Shown piece by piece: positions 49,329-58,667 of a stretch of 64,000 bases of DNA. Every line of letters starts with the position of its first letter. The stretch's first letter is position 1. Below the pieces are notes generated by a model. That model did no database searches. It worked only from the letters and a program-made list of their open reading frames with translations, and had not been told where the DNA came from. This DNA is from Cytophagales bacterium (lineage in GTDB: Bacteria; Bacteroidota; Bacteroidia; Cytophagales; Thermoflexibacteraceae): contig JAAFKA010000001.1 of assembly GCA_013299115.1 (NCBI GenBank), positions 248,001-312,000 of the forward strand, written 5' to 3'. The translations under genes were made by a program, and so were the position numbers.

Positions 49329-52300
49329 TTAGTTACCTGTGCTATCTTTTTTCACGTCGTCTTTTGGCTCCTCTTTGGGAGTTTCTTTTGGTTTTTCGGG
49401 TTCCTCTTTGGGTTGTTCTTTTGGTTTTTCGGGTTCAGGTTTTTTGCCAAAACCACCAAATAAGCCGTTTTTAAGCCTATTGAGGGCATCTTCTGCACGT
49501 TTTTGAGGAGGTTGGGCGGTGCTGTCTTTTTTCAGCAAGTCTGAAATTACTTGTTTGCCTGTTTCCACGCCTACTTGCTTAACAGAGTCTATTGCCTGTT
49601 GCTTTTTTTCCTCTATTTTTTCTTTAAATTCTTGTTTAATGTCGTCTGCTGTGCCTTTGGCAAGGGCAAACGAAGGACTTTTGTAGTTGCCACCAATGTT
49701 GATAAGCAATTTTACGTTGTCTTTGGCTGCCATGTTCGTGCCTACGTACTGGTCGAGTTTGCTGCTAATTTCGCTGCCTAATCTGCCTTTGGGTACATTC
49801 ACTTCGAGCAAATATTCTAAACTGCCGTCTAAACCATTGCTGCCCTGAATAGACGAGGCTATATCTCCCAATTTGAAAGGCGTATTTTGTACGTAAAATC
49901 TGCCATTTTCTACCTTGCCTTGCAAATCTATGTCTTTCAGTTGGTTGCTCAAATTGTTTAATTTTAACAAAGATTTGAGTTTGTCTATCAATTCTGCATT
50001 TTGCAGGGCTGCGTCTATGAGTTTGATTAAGCCACCGCCACTCAACGAGGTCATAACGGGCATCATGTCTTGACCCAACAGCCCTTTGATATTGAAACCT
50101 GTGCTAAAATTGCCTGTGAGGTTTTGGGCTACGGGCATCAGAGATTGCACTGTATTGAAAGTTTTGTAGGCTTCGGATACGCCTACATTGGTAATATTGA
50201 GGTCAAAATCAAAGGTTGGTGCAGCCACGTTGGTTGGGTTGTAGCTGCCATTGGTAACAAAACTGCCACCTAACGTATTGAATTGGAAACCATTGAGGGT
50301 TAAAATTCCTTTGCGGAGTAGCACACCACCTTTTGCATTTTGGAGTTTCATATTGGTATAAAGCACCTCTTTTATGTCAGAAGCAAAGGTAAAATCTACG
50401 TTTTTTGGTAGTTCTATTACCGAATATTTGCCCTGTGGTTGGTCTTTTTTCTTGTCTTCGGAGAGCCACTCGTTGCAGTCAAATCTTGGCGAATTGAAAG
50501 TTAAATTGCCTCTAATTTCCTCACCAGACAACATATAAGGAATGTAATTGGAGATTTGCCCCGCCATCTGCACTTCCGATTTGCCGACCTTGCCGTTGTA
50601 TTTTTCGAGCAAAATATTTTGTGGTGTAAACGTGAGCAAAGCATCGGTAATGGTTACGCCTTGCGGTACGGCTGTGCTTGTAAACGTGAAGTTTTGCAAC
50701 GTCATATTGCCCGAAGTAGGCAATTTATCGTATTTTTTTGCTTGGGCATCAGACAATTTGCCTTTGGTTTTGATGTCTGCCACCAAATTTCCTGTCATTT
50801 TTTTGTCGTCTAAGGGGTAGATTTTGGTAATTTTTTCCAAATCCATCTCTCCTTTTACTTCTATATTGTACGCAATATCGTCTAAATTCTCAAAAGTGCC
50901 TTTCATATTAAAAGGTTTGCCTTGCAAAGCCAAATTCAGGTTGCTTAACTCTATTTTGGTGTCGGATTTTTTGCCTGTTGTGTTTGTAACGGTGGCATGA
51001 ACCGCCATATTTTCCATTGGCATAGTAGGATATTTTTCACTTTTTACGTAGCCGTCGGTGAGTTTCATTACGGCATTGATTTTTGGAATTGTCTTTTGCA
51101 AGGTATCATACACACCATTTGCCTTTACATTCAACTCAAACAAACCTTTGAGAGTTAGGCTGTCTATGGGAAAAACTTGGGTCATTTCTGCCAAATTAAC
51201 CTTTGCCGTAATGTCCGCATCAATCGGGTAGTTTTTGAGATTCATCACTTTCACCCTGCCGTTGATAGGATTTGAGCCTAATTTCATTGCAAACTTGCGA
51301 ATATCGACCACTGTGTTGGCGGTTACGCCTGTTTTGTTGTCCACCTCCATATCTATTAGCACCTCGCTGACTGGCGTAGGCAATTTTGGATATTTAAAAT
51401 AGCCATCGTTTACTTGCAATTTGAGGTTATAGGCGGGCATTTTTTTCAATTTTTCGTCATATTTGCCCCGCACAAAACCATTGAAAGCCATACTTCCTTT
51501 GGTATCGAGGTCTTCATAGCCTTTGAGAAAAACCGAAGGAATGAGAGAAATGAAGTTTTTAAATTCGGTTTTTTGGGCTGCAAAAGTCATGTCCATGTCA
51601 TAGACACCCGCATTAGGCATAGCAAAAAAACCTTCGAAGGCAGTAGAAAAGTCGTTGATTTTCAGTAAATTGTCTTTGAAAGTATATTTGCTTTGCACCA
51701 TATCCATAGCCAAAATCATGTCAGCTTGCAACTTTACTTTGTTTAGGTAAGTGGTGTTTTCGTAAGCCGTAGTCAGTTGGTCTATGGTCGTTTTGAGTTC
51801 GAGGTCAAACTCATCTTGGTTAAAATCTCCCTTGCCTGTGTGGTTGAGATTGGTAATGCGTAATTGGCTGTTTAGCAATTTGTCGTCATAAGTAATTTGT
51901 CCGTTTTTGATTTGCCACTGGTCTATGGCAGCCGAAAATTTGGTTTTGGCAGTATCTGTTTCAGCCTGTTCGGGTTGAGGTTTGGCTATGTCGTAATTTG
52001 CTTGCCCATTTTTCAACACTTTTACATTGATTTTGGGTTCAATCAAATAAATTCCATTGATTTTGATTTCCTCACCAAACAAAACAGATTTAATATCGAA
52101 GGCAATTTCAAAATCTTTCATCGCCAGCAAAGTATCACCCGCAAAAGGGGCTTGATTGCGTATCAAAAAATCGTCTAACGAAGCCGTAATGTGTGGAAAA
52201 TGAGGAATAATAGTCAAATCAAAGTCTGCAAAACTCACGTCTGCATTCACTCTTTGGTTGATTTGTTTCTCTATTTCGGCTTTGATTTTCGGTTTCATCA

Positions 52301-52373
52301 AAGCTGGCAAGACCAAGGCAGCCACTGTAAACAGGGCTACCAAAACAGTAAGGGTTATTAAAAACTTTTTCAT
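49329..52373 (-). CDS. AsmA-like membrane-anchored envelope protein
   Basis: A single N-terminal membrane anchor (FLITLTVLVALFTVAALVLP) precedes a 1014-residue beta-rich protein. The AsmA N-terminal signature is visible (NADVSFADFDLTIIPHFPHI, then FEIAFDIKSVLFGEEIKING). The C-terminal AsmA-like part includes GTLSGSL-like repeats and DIASSIQGSNGLDGSLEYLL. Bacterial AsmA and TamB-like proteins are thought to bridge the periplasm for lipid transport. The tail is a low-complexity KPKE/PKEEP repeat. Divergent promoter boxes separate it from the SDR gene. Confidence 0.88.
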   Translation of the reverse strand: MKKFLITLTVLVALFTVAALVLPALMKPKIKAEIEKQINQRVNADVSFADFDLTIIPHFPHITASLDDFLIRNQAPFAGDTLLAMKDFEIAFDIKSVLFGEEIKINGIYLIEPKINVKVLKNGQANYDIAKPQPEQAETDTAKTKFSAAIDQWQIKNGQITYDDKLLNSQLRITNLNHTGKGDFNQDEFDLELKTTIDQLTTAYENTTYLNKVKLQADMILAMDMVQSKYTFKDNLLKINDFSTAFEGFFAMPNAGVYDMDMTFAAQKTEFKNFISLIPSVFLKGYEDLDTKGSMAFNGFVRGKYDEKLKKMPAYNLKLQVNDGYFKYPKLPTPVSEVLIDMEVDNKTGVTANTVVDIRKFAMKLGSNPINGRVKVMNLKNYPIDADITAKVNLAEMTQVFPIDSLTLKGLFELNVKANGVYDTLQKTIPKINAVMKLTDGYVKSEKYPTMPMENMAVHATVTNTTGKKSDTKIELSNLNLALQGKPFNMKGTFENLDDIAYNIEVKGEMDLEKITKIYPLDDKKMTGNLVADIKTKGKLSDAQAKKYDKLPTSGNMTLQNFTFTSTAVPQGVTITDALLTFTPQNILLEKYNGKVGKSEVQMAGQISNYIPYMLSGEEIRGNLTFNSPRFDCNEWLSEDKKKDQPQGKYSVIELPKNVDFTFASDIKEVLYTNMKLQNAKGGVLLRKGILTLNGFQFNTLGGSFVTNGSYNPTNVAAPTFDFDLNITNVGVSEAYKTFNTVQSLMPVAQNLTGNFSTGFNIKGLLGQDMMPVMTSLSGGGLIKLIDAALQNAELIDKLKSLLKLNNLSNQLKDIDLQGKVENGRFYVQNTPFKLGDIASSIQGSNGLDGSLEYLLEVNVPKGRLGSEISSKLDQYVGTNMAAKDNVKLLINIGGNYKSPSFALAKGTADDIKQEFKEKIEEKKQQAIDSVKQVGVETGKQVISDLLKKDSTAQPPQKRAEDALNRLKNGLFGGFGKKPEPEKPKEQPKEEPEKPKETPKEEPKDDVKKDSTGN

Positions 52374-52394
52374 TGGTTTTGGTAATTAGTTTTA

Positions 52395-52402
52395 CAAAAA
52401 TA
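52395..52402 (-). promoter_or_regulatory. Putative AsmA-gene promoter -7 box
   Basis: On the minus strand the box reads TATTTTTG, matching TAnnTTTG, 21 bp upstream of the start codon. Confidence 0.5.
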
Positions 52403-52433
52403 ACAAAAAAATGTTTTTATACGTCATTTTATT

Positions 52434-52441
52434 TACTTTTG
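52434..52441 (+). promoter_or_regulatory. Putative SDR-gene promoter -7 box
   Basis: TACTTTTG matches TAnnTTTG and ends 14 bp before ATG 52456. Because it lies downstream of the alternative ATG at 52411, it supports the shorter start. Confidence 0.55.
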
Positions 52442-52455
52442 CAAAAAACCAAAAA

Positions 52456-53256
52456 ATGAATCTTTCTCTACAAAATAAAACCTCAGTCGTGTGTGGTAGC
52501 ACACAAGGTATCGGATTAGCTACTGCCCATGAATTAGCAAGCTTAGGAGCTACTGTGGTGTTGGTGGCTCGAAATAAAGAAAAATTGCAAGCCATAGCCA
52601 ACAGCCTGCCTTGCTCTTATCAACAAAAACATAGCTTTTTAGTGGCTGATTTTCAGCAACTTGACAATTTTTCAGCTACGATTCAAGCCTTTGCAACTGA
52701 ACTCCACGAACAGAACAAAGCAGTACATATTCTAGTCAATAATACAGGAGGTCCCACAGCAGGGCAAGCCATAGATGCCAATTTATCGGCTTTTTCAGAA
52801 GCATTTGCTGCCCACTTGTTATGCAATCAGGTATTAGTGCAAGCTTTTGTCCCCATGATGAAAGCAGAAAATTTTGGGCGTATTGTCAATATTATTTCTA
52901 CGAGTGTCAAGCAACCTTTGCACAATTTAGGGGTTTCGAATACCATCAGGGCTGCCGTAGCTAATTGGGCTAAAACTTTGTCTTTGGAGTTGGCAGCTCA
53001 CCAAATTACAGTAAACAACGTATTGCCTGGTGCCACCAAAACCCAACGATTGGCAAGCCTTATTCAAAATAAATCTGCCAAAACACAACGTACACCAGAA
53101 GAAATTAGCCAAGAAATGCTGGCGGAGATTCCTGCACGCCGTTTTGCAGAAGCCCAAGAAGTGGCAGCAGCAGTAGCTTTTTTGTGTAGCCCCGCCGCAG
53201 CCTACATCAACGGAATTAATCTACCAGTAGATGGAGGAAGGCTGGGGTGTTTGTAA
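52456..53256 (+). CDS. SDR family oxidoreductase
   Basis: The cofactor motif is CGSTQGIGLATAHELA, with NNTGGPTAGQAIDA and INLPVDGGR at the C-terminus, as in FabG-like SDRs of the 3-oxoacyl-reductase type. The classical YxxxK is not evident: the equivalent region reads IISTSVKQPLHNLGVSNTIR, with Ser in place of Tyr, as in a group of atypical SDRs. Catalysis may therefore differ. I chose ATG 52456 because of the promoter box position. Confidence 0.85.
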   Translation: MNLSLQNKTSVVCGSTQGIGLATAHELASLGATVVLVARNKEKLQAIANSLPCSYQQKHSFLVADFQQLDNFSATIQAFATELHEQNKAVHILVNNTGGPTAGQAIDANLSAFSEAFAAHLLCNQVLVQAFVPMMKAENFGRIVNIISTSVKQPLHNLGVSNTIRAAVANWAKTLSLELAAHQITVNNVLPGATKTQRLASLIQNKSAKTQRTPEEISQEMLAEIPARRFAEAQEVAAAVAFLCSPAAAYINGINLPVDGGRLGCL

Positions 53257-53306
53257 ATCATGTTGAATTTTTAGGTTTGAATGTTAAATTTTAATTTCAT
53301 ATCTAT

Positions 53307-53424
53307 TAGAGGTTATTACGATAATTTTTGTATAGAAAATTAACTTGTTGATTTTCAGTTAATTGACCTTGCAGTTGGAGGCAACCCCCGCCAAAGGGTA
53401 CGGTACAAATCGTAATAACCTCTA
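53307..53424. repeat. 118-bp element with 16-bp terminal inverted repeats
   Basis: TAGAGGTTATTACGAT at 53307-53322 and ATCGTAATAACCTCTA at 53409-53424 are perfect inverted copies. Inside lies CAGTTGGAGGCAACCCCCGC (53372), related to the repeat at 27125. The structure is MITE-like, but no target duplication was established. Confidence 0.7.
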
Positions 53425-53444
53425 TTGCCAGCCTATCGAATTGT

Positions 53445-53454
53445 ATAATTTTTG
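53445..53454 (+). promoter_or_regulatory. Possible promoter of the rplP-secY block
   Basis: TATAATTTTTG is close to the -7 consensus (one extra base), with a TTG at 53425-53427 about 18 bp upstream. Transcription would begin near 53461, leaving a leader of about 255 nt before rplP. Confidence 0.4.
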
Positions 53455-53527
53455 CAAAATAATTCGAAAATAAAAGCCAAAAAATTTGGAAAATCCAAAA
53501 CAGGCTGCTACTTTTGCAACCTCAAAT

Positions 53528-53657
53528 CACACAGGATACTATGTTCATTTGTACATGAGCATCAGTCCTAACAGTTTAAAGTCTTAACCTCTTTATGTTG
53601 TTAGCAAGTCTTCGCACCAATTTGTTTGAAAGGTGTAAAACTTGTATCTCTTGTGTG
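53528..53657 (+). ncRNA. Structured leader RNA upstream of rplP (candidate)
   Basis: The closing helix CACACAGG (53528-53535) pairs with CTTGTGTG (53650-53657). Within it three hairpins can form: ATGTTCAT/ATGAGCAT (53541 and 53555), CTAACA/TGTTAG (53568 and 53599) and CAAGT...CACC/GGTG...ACTTG (53605-53644). This is a compact multi-branch fold immediately followed by a terminator-like hairpin. It could be a regulatory leader for the ribosomal block or a small independent RNA. No known riboswitch motif was recognised. Confidence 0.45.
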
Positions 53658-53687
53658 CCTGCGAATAAAGTTTCGTGGGTTTTTTTT
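53658..53687 (+). terminator. Terminator-like hairpin just before rplP
   Basis: CCTGCGAA pairs with TTCGTGGG (two wobble pairs) around TAAAGT, followed by eight Ts. It ends about 30 bp before the rplP start and directly follows the structured leader, so it could be an attenuator or the end of a short RNA. Confidence 0.65.
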
Positions 53688-53717
53688 ATTGTATTTTACT
53701 AAATTAATTATAAAGTC

Positions 53718-54146
53718 ATGTTACAACCTAAAAGAACCAAGTACAGAAAGCAACAAAAAGGCAGAATCAAAGGCTTGGCTCAAAGAGGACATACGCTGGC
53801 TTTCGGGGACTTCGGTATCAAGTCTATGGAGATTGGTTTCATCACTGCTCGCCAATTAGAAGCTGCCCGTATAGCCGTAACTCGTGCCATGAAACGCGAA
53901 GGACAGGTTTGGATAAGGATTTTCCCAGACAAACCAATGACTCGCAAACCCGCAGAGGTGCGTATGGGTAAAGGTAAAGGTGCACCTGAATTTTGGGTGG
54001 CTTGTATCAAACCTGGTACTATTCTCTTTGAAGTGGTGGGTGTGCCACCAGAAGTTGCAAAAGAAGCATTAGCATTAGCTGCTCAAAAACTACCTGTTGT
54101 TACTAAGTTTATAGTAAACAGACAGTATGCCGAAACAGCCGCATAA
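53718..54146 (+). CDS. rplP: 50S ribosomal protein L16
   Basis: L16 organises the 23S rRNA near the tRNA A site. The N-terminus [20 protein letters not shown] and the conserved [40 protein letters not shown] and KLPVVTKFI blocks are all present, and the 142-residue length is typical. Unusually, rpsC, which normally lies directly upstream, is absent: an SDR gene and 461 bp of noncoding DNA precede it. Confidence 0.97.
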   Translation: MLQPKRTKYRKQQKGRIKGLAQRGHTLAFGDFGIKSMEIGFITARQLEAARIAVTRAMKREGQVWIRIFPDKPMTRKPAEVRMGKGKGAPEFWVACIKPGTILFEVVGVPPEVAKEALALAAQKLPVVTKFIVNRQYAETAA

Positions 54147-54164
54147 TTTTAATTGTTCAAAACA

Positions 54165-54362
54165 ATGAAATACAAAGAAACAAAAGACTTGTCGATAGAG
54201 GAGTTAGACAACCGAATAGCAGAAGCAAAACGGGACTTGGCAAAGTTAAAATTTGACCACCAAGTAGCACCTCTTGAAAATCCACTGCAAATCAGGGAGT
54301 TAAGACGTGATATAGCACGTTATCTAACTGCCCTCAATGCAAAACTTGCACAAGCAAACTAA
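54165..54362 (+). CDS. rpmC: 50S ribosomal protein L29
   Basis: This small helical protein near the exit tunnel reads MKYKETKDLSIEELDNRIAE with the terminal IRELRRDIARYLTALN motif. I chose ATG 54165, 18 bp after the rplP stop, over the in-frame ATG at 54153, which would add four residues atypical of the family. Confidence 0.95.
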   Translation: MKYKETKDLSIEELDNRIAEAKRDLAKLKFDHQVAPLENPLQIRELRRDIARYLTALNAKLAQAN

Positions 54363-54401
54363 CACAGTGTTCAGATACACTTTAAATTGTCTGAATAAAC
54401 A

Positions 54402-54659
54402 ATGGAAGAAAGAAAAGCAAGAAAAGTAAAAATTGGATTGGTAGTCAGCAATAAAATGCAAAAATCCATTACCGTAGCTGTTGAACGTAAGTTAAAACAC
54501 GCAAAATACGGGAAGTTCATGAAAAAAACTACAACTTTCATGGCACACGACGAAAACAACGCTTGTAACGAAGGAGATACTGTAAAAATTATGGAAACTC
54601 GTCCTTTGAGCAAAAACAAATGTTGGAGATTGGTCGAAATCGTTGAGAGAGCAAAATAA
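54402..54659 (+). CDS. rpsQ: 30S ribosomal protein S17
   Basis: S17 binds 16S rRNA early in assembly. The residues [20 protein letters not shown] and the conserved [17 protein letters not shown] near the C-terminus are as expected. Its 85 residues match the family. Confidence 0.96.
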   Translation: MEERKARKVKIGLVVSNKMQKSITVAVERKLKHAKYGKFMKKTTTFMAHDENNACNEGDTVKIMETRPLSKNKCWRLVEIVERAK

Positions 54660-54740
54660 TTTGTCGGAGATATTACTTCTCCAACGAAAAAGCCGATAGG
54701 CTCTTTGCTCCATAATTTCGCTTAGCAAAAAAATACTGAG

Positions 54741-55109
54741 ATGTTACAACAAGAATCAAGATGTAATGTTGCGGATAACAGTGGTGCAAAAGAGGTTTTG
54801 GTTATCCGTGTTTTGGGTGGCACCCGCAAAAAATATGCCCGCATCGGCGACAAAGTAGTAGTAACCGTGAAAACAGCCTTGTCTTCAAGCAATATGAAAA
54901 AAGGCACAGTTTCGAAAGCAGTCCTTGTAAGGTCACGCAAAGAAACTCGTAGAAAAGACGGTTCTTACATTCGTTTTGACGACAATGCAGTCGTATTGCT
55001 CAATGCCAATGACGAGCCAAGAGGTACTCGTATCTTTGGACCCGTTGCACGTGAACTTCGCGAAAAACAATTTATGAAAATTGTTTCTTTAGCACCCGAA
55101 GTTCTTTAA
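54741..55109 (+). CDS. rplN: 50S ribosomal protein L14
   Basis: L14 forms part of the subunit interface. The start [20 protein letters not shown] and the [18 protein letters not shown] and [20 protein letters not shown] blocks are all characteristic. Length is 122 residues, normal. Confidence 0.97.
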   Translation: MLQQESRCNVADNSGAKEVLVIRVLGGTRKKYARIGDKVVVTVKTALSSSNMKKGTVSKAVLVRSRKETRRKDGSYIRFDDNAVVLLNANDEPRGTRIFGPVARELREKQFMKIVSLAPEVL

Positions 55110-55136
55110 TTTAAACGCAGAAAGTTTCAGAACAAC

Positions 55137-55487
55137 ATGAGCAAGAAAAAAGTAGTTTTCAAGCAACATAAAAAATTGCACGTTAAATCTGGTGACAATG
55201 TGATGGTAATTTCAGGTGATGAAAAAGGCAAAACAGGAACTATCAGAGCCGTATTGAAAGAAAAGCAACGTGTAATTATAGAAGGTTTGAACTTAGCAAC
55301 TAAGGCTGTTAAGCCTTCTCAAAGCCAACCCGAAGGTGGCTTTATTCAAAAGGAGTTAAGTATTCACATTTCTAATGTGCAATTAATTGACCCTAAAACC
55401 AACAAACCAACTCGTATTGGTCGCAGACTAAACGAGAAAACAGGCAAGTTGGAAAGATACGCTAAAAAGTCTAACACAACGATTTAA
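55137..55487 (+). CDS. rplX: 50S ribosomal protein L24
   Basis: L24 is an early assembly protein with a KOW motif: [20 protein letters not shown]. The Bacteroidota-type C-terminal [20 protein letters not shown] follows. Length is 116 residues. rplE starts 2 bp after its stop. Confidence 0.96.
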   Translation: MSKKKVVFKQHKKLHVKSGDNVMVISGDEKGKTGTIRAVLKEKQRVIIEGLNLATKAVKPSQSQPEGGFIQKELSIHISNVQLIDPKTNKPTRIGRRLNEKTGKLERYAKKSNTTI

Positions 55488-55489
55488 TT

Positions 55490-56047
55490 ATGGCTATCAC
55501 ACCAAGATTAAAAGAAAAATATACAAAGGAAGTCGCAAGTACCTTGTTGAAAAAGTTTGAGTACAAATCTTCAATGCAAGTGCCTCGTTTGACTAAAATT
55601 TGTATCAACAAAGGGATAGGTTCTGCCGTTTCTGACAAGAAACAAGTAGATGTAGGCGTAGAGGAATTGACCACTATTTCAGGTCAAAAAGCTGTACCTA
55701 CAAAATCTAAAAAGGCTATTTCGAACTTCAAGTTGCGTGAGAATATGCCGATTGGAGCAAGAGTAACCCTAAGAGGAAACATGATGTATGAGTTCCTCGA
55801 TAGATTAGTTACAGTAGCCTTGCCTCGTGTAAGAGATTTCAAAGGCATTGCAGAGTCGGGTTTTGACGGCAGAGGAAACTATACGTTAGGGGTAAAAGAG
55901 CAAATCATTTTCCCTGAAATCAGTATAGACAAGGTAAGCAAAATTACTGGTATGGACATTACCTTTGTTACCACAGCCGAAACAGACGAAGAAGCTAAGG
56001 AATTGTTGAAAGCATTAGGTATGCCCTTTAGTTCAAACCAAAAATAA
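55490..56047 (+). CDS. rplE: 50S ribosomal protein L5
   Basis: L5 binds 5S r[60 protein letters not shown] and [20 protein letters not shown] are conserved blocks. The 185 residues fit. Confidence 0.97.
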   Translation: MAITPRLKEKYTKEVASTLLKKFEYKSSMQVPRLTKICINKGIGSAVSDKKQVDVGVEELTTISGQKAVPTKSKKAISNFKLRENMPIGARVTLRGNMMYEFLDRLVTVALPRVRDFKGIAESGFDGRGNYTLGVKEQIIFPEISIDKVSKITGMDITFVTTAETDEEAKELLKALGMPFSSNQK

Positions 56048-56058
56048 TTTGACGGACA

Positions 56059-56328
56059 ATGGCAAAAGAATCAATTAAAGCTCGCCAACGCAAAAGAGAA
56101 CGTCTGGTAGCTAAATTCGCAAAGAAAAGAGCAGAACTCAAAGCAGCAGGAGATTACGTAGGGTTGGACAAATTGCCAAAAAATTCCTCAAAAGTTCGTT
56201 TACGCAACCGTTGTAAACTAACAGGCAGACCGAGAGGCTACATGAGAAAATTTGGTATCTGTCGTAACCAATTCAGAGAAATGGCAAGTGACGGCAAAAT
56301 ACCTGGAGTAACGAAATCAAGCTGGTAA
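56059..56328 (+). CDS. rpsN: 30S ribosomal protein S14
   Basis: S14 of the long (zinc-independent) type, 89 residues: [20 protein letters not shown], then [20 protein letters not shown] and the C-terminal GVTKSSW. The CxxC zinc motif of the short type is absent, as expected. Confidence 0.96.
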   Translation: MAKESIKARQRKRERLVAKFAKKRAELKAAGDYVGLDKLPKNSSKVRLRNRCKLTGRPRGYMRKFGICRNQFREMASDGKIPGVTKSSW

Positions 56329-56440
56329 TATTCGGTTCTATTGGGCGGTAAAACGACCAAGAAAACTTTTCTAACACGCTAAAAACTAATTCTGTAACAA
56401 ATTCCTTGTGTGAGAACACAGGGTTCAAAATATTAGAACA

Positions 56441-56839
56441 ATGACAGATCCAATAGCAGATTATCTGACAAGGTTGAGAAACGCAATCAAGGCAAACCAC
56501 AGAATAGTGGAGATACCTGCTTCTAATATCAAGAAAGAGATTACGAAGGTGTTGTTTGACAAAGGCTATATCTTGAGCTACAAGTTCGAGGATAGCGAAA
56601 ACAAACAAGGGCTTATCAAAATAGCCTTGAAATACAACCCAGTAACAAAACTTTCTGCCATGATTCATTTAGAAAGGGTAAGTAAACCGGGCTTGCGTAA
56701 ATACACAAAGGCAGAAGATATGCCCAAGGTATTAAACGGCTTAGGTGTGGCAGTAATTTCGACCTCAAAAGGCGTAATGACTGATAAAGAAGCACGTCAG
56801 ATGAACGTAGGTGGCGAAGTTCTTTGCTATATCTACTAA
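56441..56839 (+). CDS. rpsH: 30S ribosomal protein S8
   Basis: S8 nucleates the central domain of 16S rRNA. The start [20 protein letters not shown] and the C-terminal [20 protein letters not shown] with GEVLCYIY are diagnostic. It is preceded by a 112-bp gap after rpsN, longer than other gaps in the block. Confidence 0.97.
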   Translation: MTDPIADYLTRLRNAIKANHRIVEIPASNIKKEITKVLFDKGYILSYKFEDSENKQGLIKIALKYNPVTKLSAMIHLERVSKPGLRKYTKAEDMPKVLNGLGVAVISTSKGVMTDKEARQMNVGGEVLCYIY

Positions 56840-56953
56840 AAAGTTGCTCTTTTCTCATACCGTACTGTGTCGGACAGTTTCCGACAACATTTTTAACCTT
56901 AGAAACTAAGCCTTGCTCATAGCAAGTGCTGACATCTAAAAAAACATACTACA

Positions 56954-57511
56954 ATGTCGCGTATTGGTAAAAAACCATTGACACTTCCAAAAAGTGTAAC
57001 CATTACAGTAGCAGCAGGTAATGTTGTAAAAGTAAAAGGACCAAAAGGAGAGTTGTCGCAAACAGTAGATCCTGATATTACTTTCAAACAAGAAGACGGT
57101 GTGCTTACTGTTGAAAGACCTACTGAGCAAAAAAGACACAAAGCATTGCACGGCTTATACCGTTCTTTGCTCAACAATATGATTGTTGGTGTAACCGAAG
57201 GCTACAAAAAAGAAATGGAATTGGTTGGGGTTGGTTTCAAAGCCAATGCTGCTGGTCAGGTTTTGGAATTAAGTCTTGGCTACTCACACAATATTTATAT
57301 GGTTATTCCTGAAGAATTGAAAGTGGCAACTGAAACCCCAAAAGGTAAAGCGCCATTGATTACACTTACAGGTATAGACAAACAACTCATTGGTCAAGTA
57401 TGTGCAAAAATTCGCGAACTCCGCAAAGTTGAGCCATACAAAGGCAAAGGTGTGCGTTTTGTTGGTGAGGCTATCCGCCGTAAAGCTGGTAAATCCGCAG
57501 CTAAGAAATAG
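56954..57511 (+). CDS. rplF: 50S ribosomal protein L6
   Basis: L6 lies at the base of the stalk. MSRIGKKPLTLPKSVTITVA, the internal VGVTEGYKKEMELVGVGFKA and the C-terminal EPYKGKGVRFVGEAIRRKAG are conserved. Length is 185 residues. A 114-bp gap with a TGTCGGA/TCCGACA hairpin precedes it. Confidence 0.97.
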   Translation: MSRIGKKPLTLPKSVTITVAAGNVVKVKGPKGELSQTVDPDITFKQEDGVLTVERPTEQKRHKALHGLYRSLLNNMIVGVTEGYKKEMELVGVGFKANAAGQVLELSLGYSHNIYMVIPEELKVATETPKGKAPLITLTGIDKQLIGQVCAKIRELRKVEPYKGKGVRFVGEAIRRKAGKSAAKK

Positions 57512-57568
57512 TATTTTGGTTGTACGGCTGTTCAATCGTGCAAATAAATTGTTAATCATTTTTATAAA

Positions 57569-57919
57569 ATGGCTACTCAAAAATTACAAAGACGTGCTAA
57601 AATCAAACTAAGTATTCGTCAAAGAGTATCAGGTACAGCAGAAAGACCGAGATTATCTGTCTTCAGAAGCAACACCACAGTCTATGCACAAATCATAGAC
57701 GATACGCAAGGACGTACTTTAGTTAGTGCCTCATCAGTAGAAATTGCCAAAGGCAAAAATGCTACGATTGAAACTTCGAAAGAAGTAGGCAAAAAAATAG
57801 CCGAAAAAGCTCTACAAAGTGGAGTGAAAAAAGTCGTGTTTGACCGTAATGGTTATTTGTATCATGGCAAAGTGAAGTCTTTGGCAGACGGAGCAAGAGA
57901 AGGCGGCTTAGAATTCTAA
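57569..57919 (+). CDS. rplR: 50S ribosomal protein L18
   Basis: L18 binds 5S rRNA with L5. [20 protein letters not shown], then [20 protein letters not shown] and [20 protein letters not shown] match the family. Length is 116 residues. Confidence 0.97.
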   Translation: MATQKLQRRAKIKLSIRQRVSGTAERPRLSVFRSNTTVYAQIIDDTQGRTLVSASSVEIAKGKNATIETSKEVGKKIAEKALQSGVKKVVFDRNGYLYHGKVKSLADGAREGGLEF

Positions 57920-57959
57920 CCGTTTTCAGTTTTATCACATTCTCGAACAAGATAAGAAT

Positions 57960-58478
57960 ATGTCGCAAATAAACGTAAGAAGCGTAAGAGCAAGCGAAAT
58001 AGAACTCAAAGACAGAGTAGTAGCTATTCAACGCGTTGCGAAAGTGGTAAAAGGTGGTCGCAGATTTAGTTTTTCGGCTATTGTGGTTGTAGGTGATGGC
58101 AAAGGTATTGTAGGTTATGGACTTGGCAAAGCTAACGAAGTAACTGATGCGATTGCAAAAGGCATCGAAGACGCAAAGAAAAACCTAATCAAAGTGCCTG
58201 TATTCAAAGGTACTGTACCCCATACCATGGAAGGTAAATTTAGTGGAGGTTTCGTTTTGTTGAAACCTGCTGCTCCCGGTACAGGCGTAATTGCTGGTGG
58301 TGCTATGCGTGCAGTGTTAGAGTCTGCGGGCATTACTGATGTATTGGCAAAATCAAAAGGTTCTTCTAACCCTCACAATGTAGTGAAAGCTACTGTTGAT
58401 GCGTTAATCAAAATGCGTGACCCTTTGACTGTTGCCCAGCAACGTGGAGTTTCTTTAACGAAAGTTTTTAAAGGCTAA
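57960..58478 (+). CDS. rpsE: 30S ribosomal protein S5
   Basis: S5 contributes to decoding accuracy. The N-terminal double-stranded-RNA-binding part ([20 protein letters not shown]) and [20 protein letters not shown] are present, followed by the [20 protein letters not shown] block. Length is 172 residues. Confidence 0.97.
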   Translation: MSQINVRSVRASEIELKDRVVAIQRVAKVVKGGRRFSFSAIVVVGDGKGIVGYGLGKANEVTDAIAKGIEDAKKNLIKVPVFKGTVPHTMEGKFSGGFVLLKPAAPGTGVIAGGAMRAVLESAGITDVLAKSKGSSNPHNVVKATVDALIKMRDPLTVAQQRGVSLTKVFKG

Positions 58479-58483
58479 TCGTC

Positions 58484-58663
58484 ATGGCAAAAATCAAAAT
58501 TACACAAGTAAGAAGCACTATCAAAAGACCAAAAGACCAAAAAGCTACGATTGAGGCTTTGGGTTTAGGTAAAATAAACCGTACTGTGGAACACGAAGCA
58601 ACTCCACAAATTATGGGTATGGTGCGTAAAGTTGCTCACTTAATTTCTGTAACTGAGGCATAA
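58484..58663 (+). CDS. rpmD: 50S ribosomal protein L30
   Basis: This 59-codon gene starts 5 bp after rpsE and reads MAKIKITQVRSTIKRPKDQK, then ALGLGKINRTVEHEATPQIM and ends in VRKVAHLISVTEA. Both the sequence and the position between rpsE and rplO are diagnostic. Confidence 0.96.
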   Translation: MAKIKITQVRSTIKRPKDQKATIEALGLGKINRTVEHEATPQIMGMVRKVAHLISVTEA

Positions 58664-58667
58664 TATT

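Noticed and set aside
53528-53657. Known riboswitch, tmRNA or 6S RNA upstream of rplP
   Set aside because: No TPP, cobalamin, SAM, FMN or tmRNA core motif was recognised; the fold is recorded only as a candidate leader.
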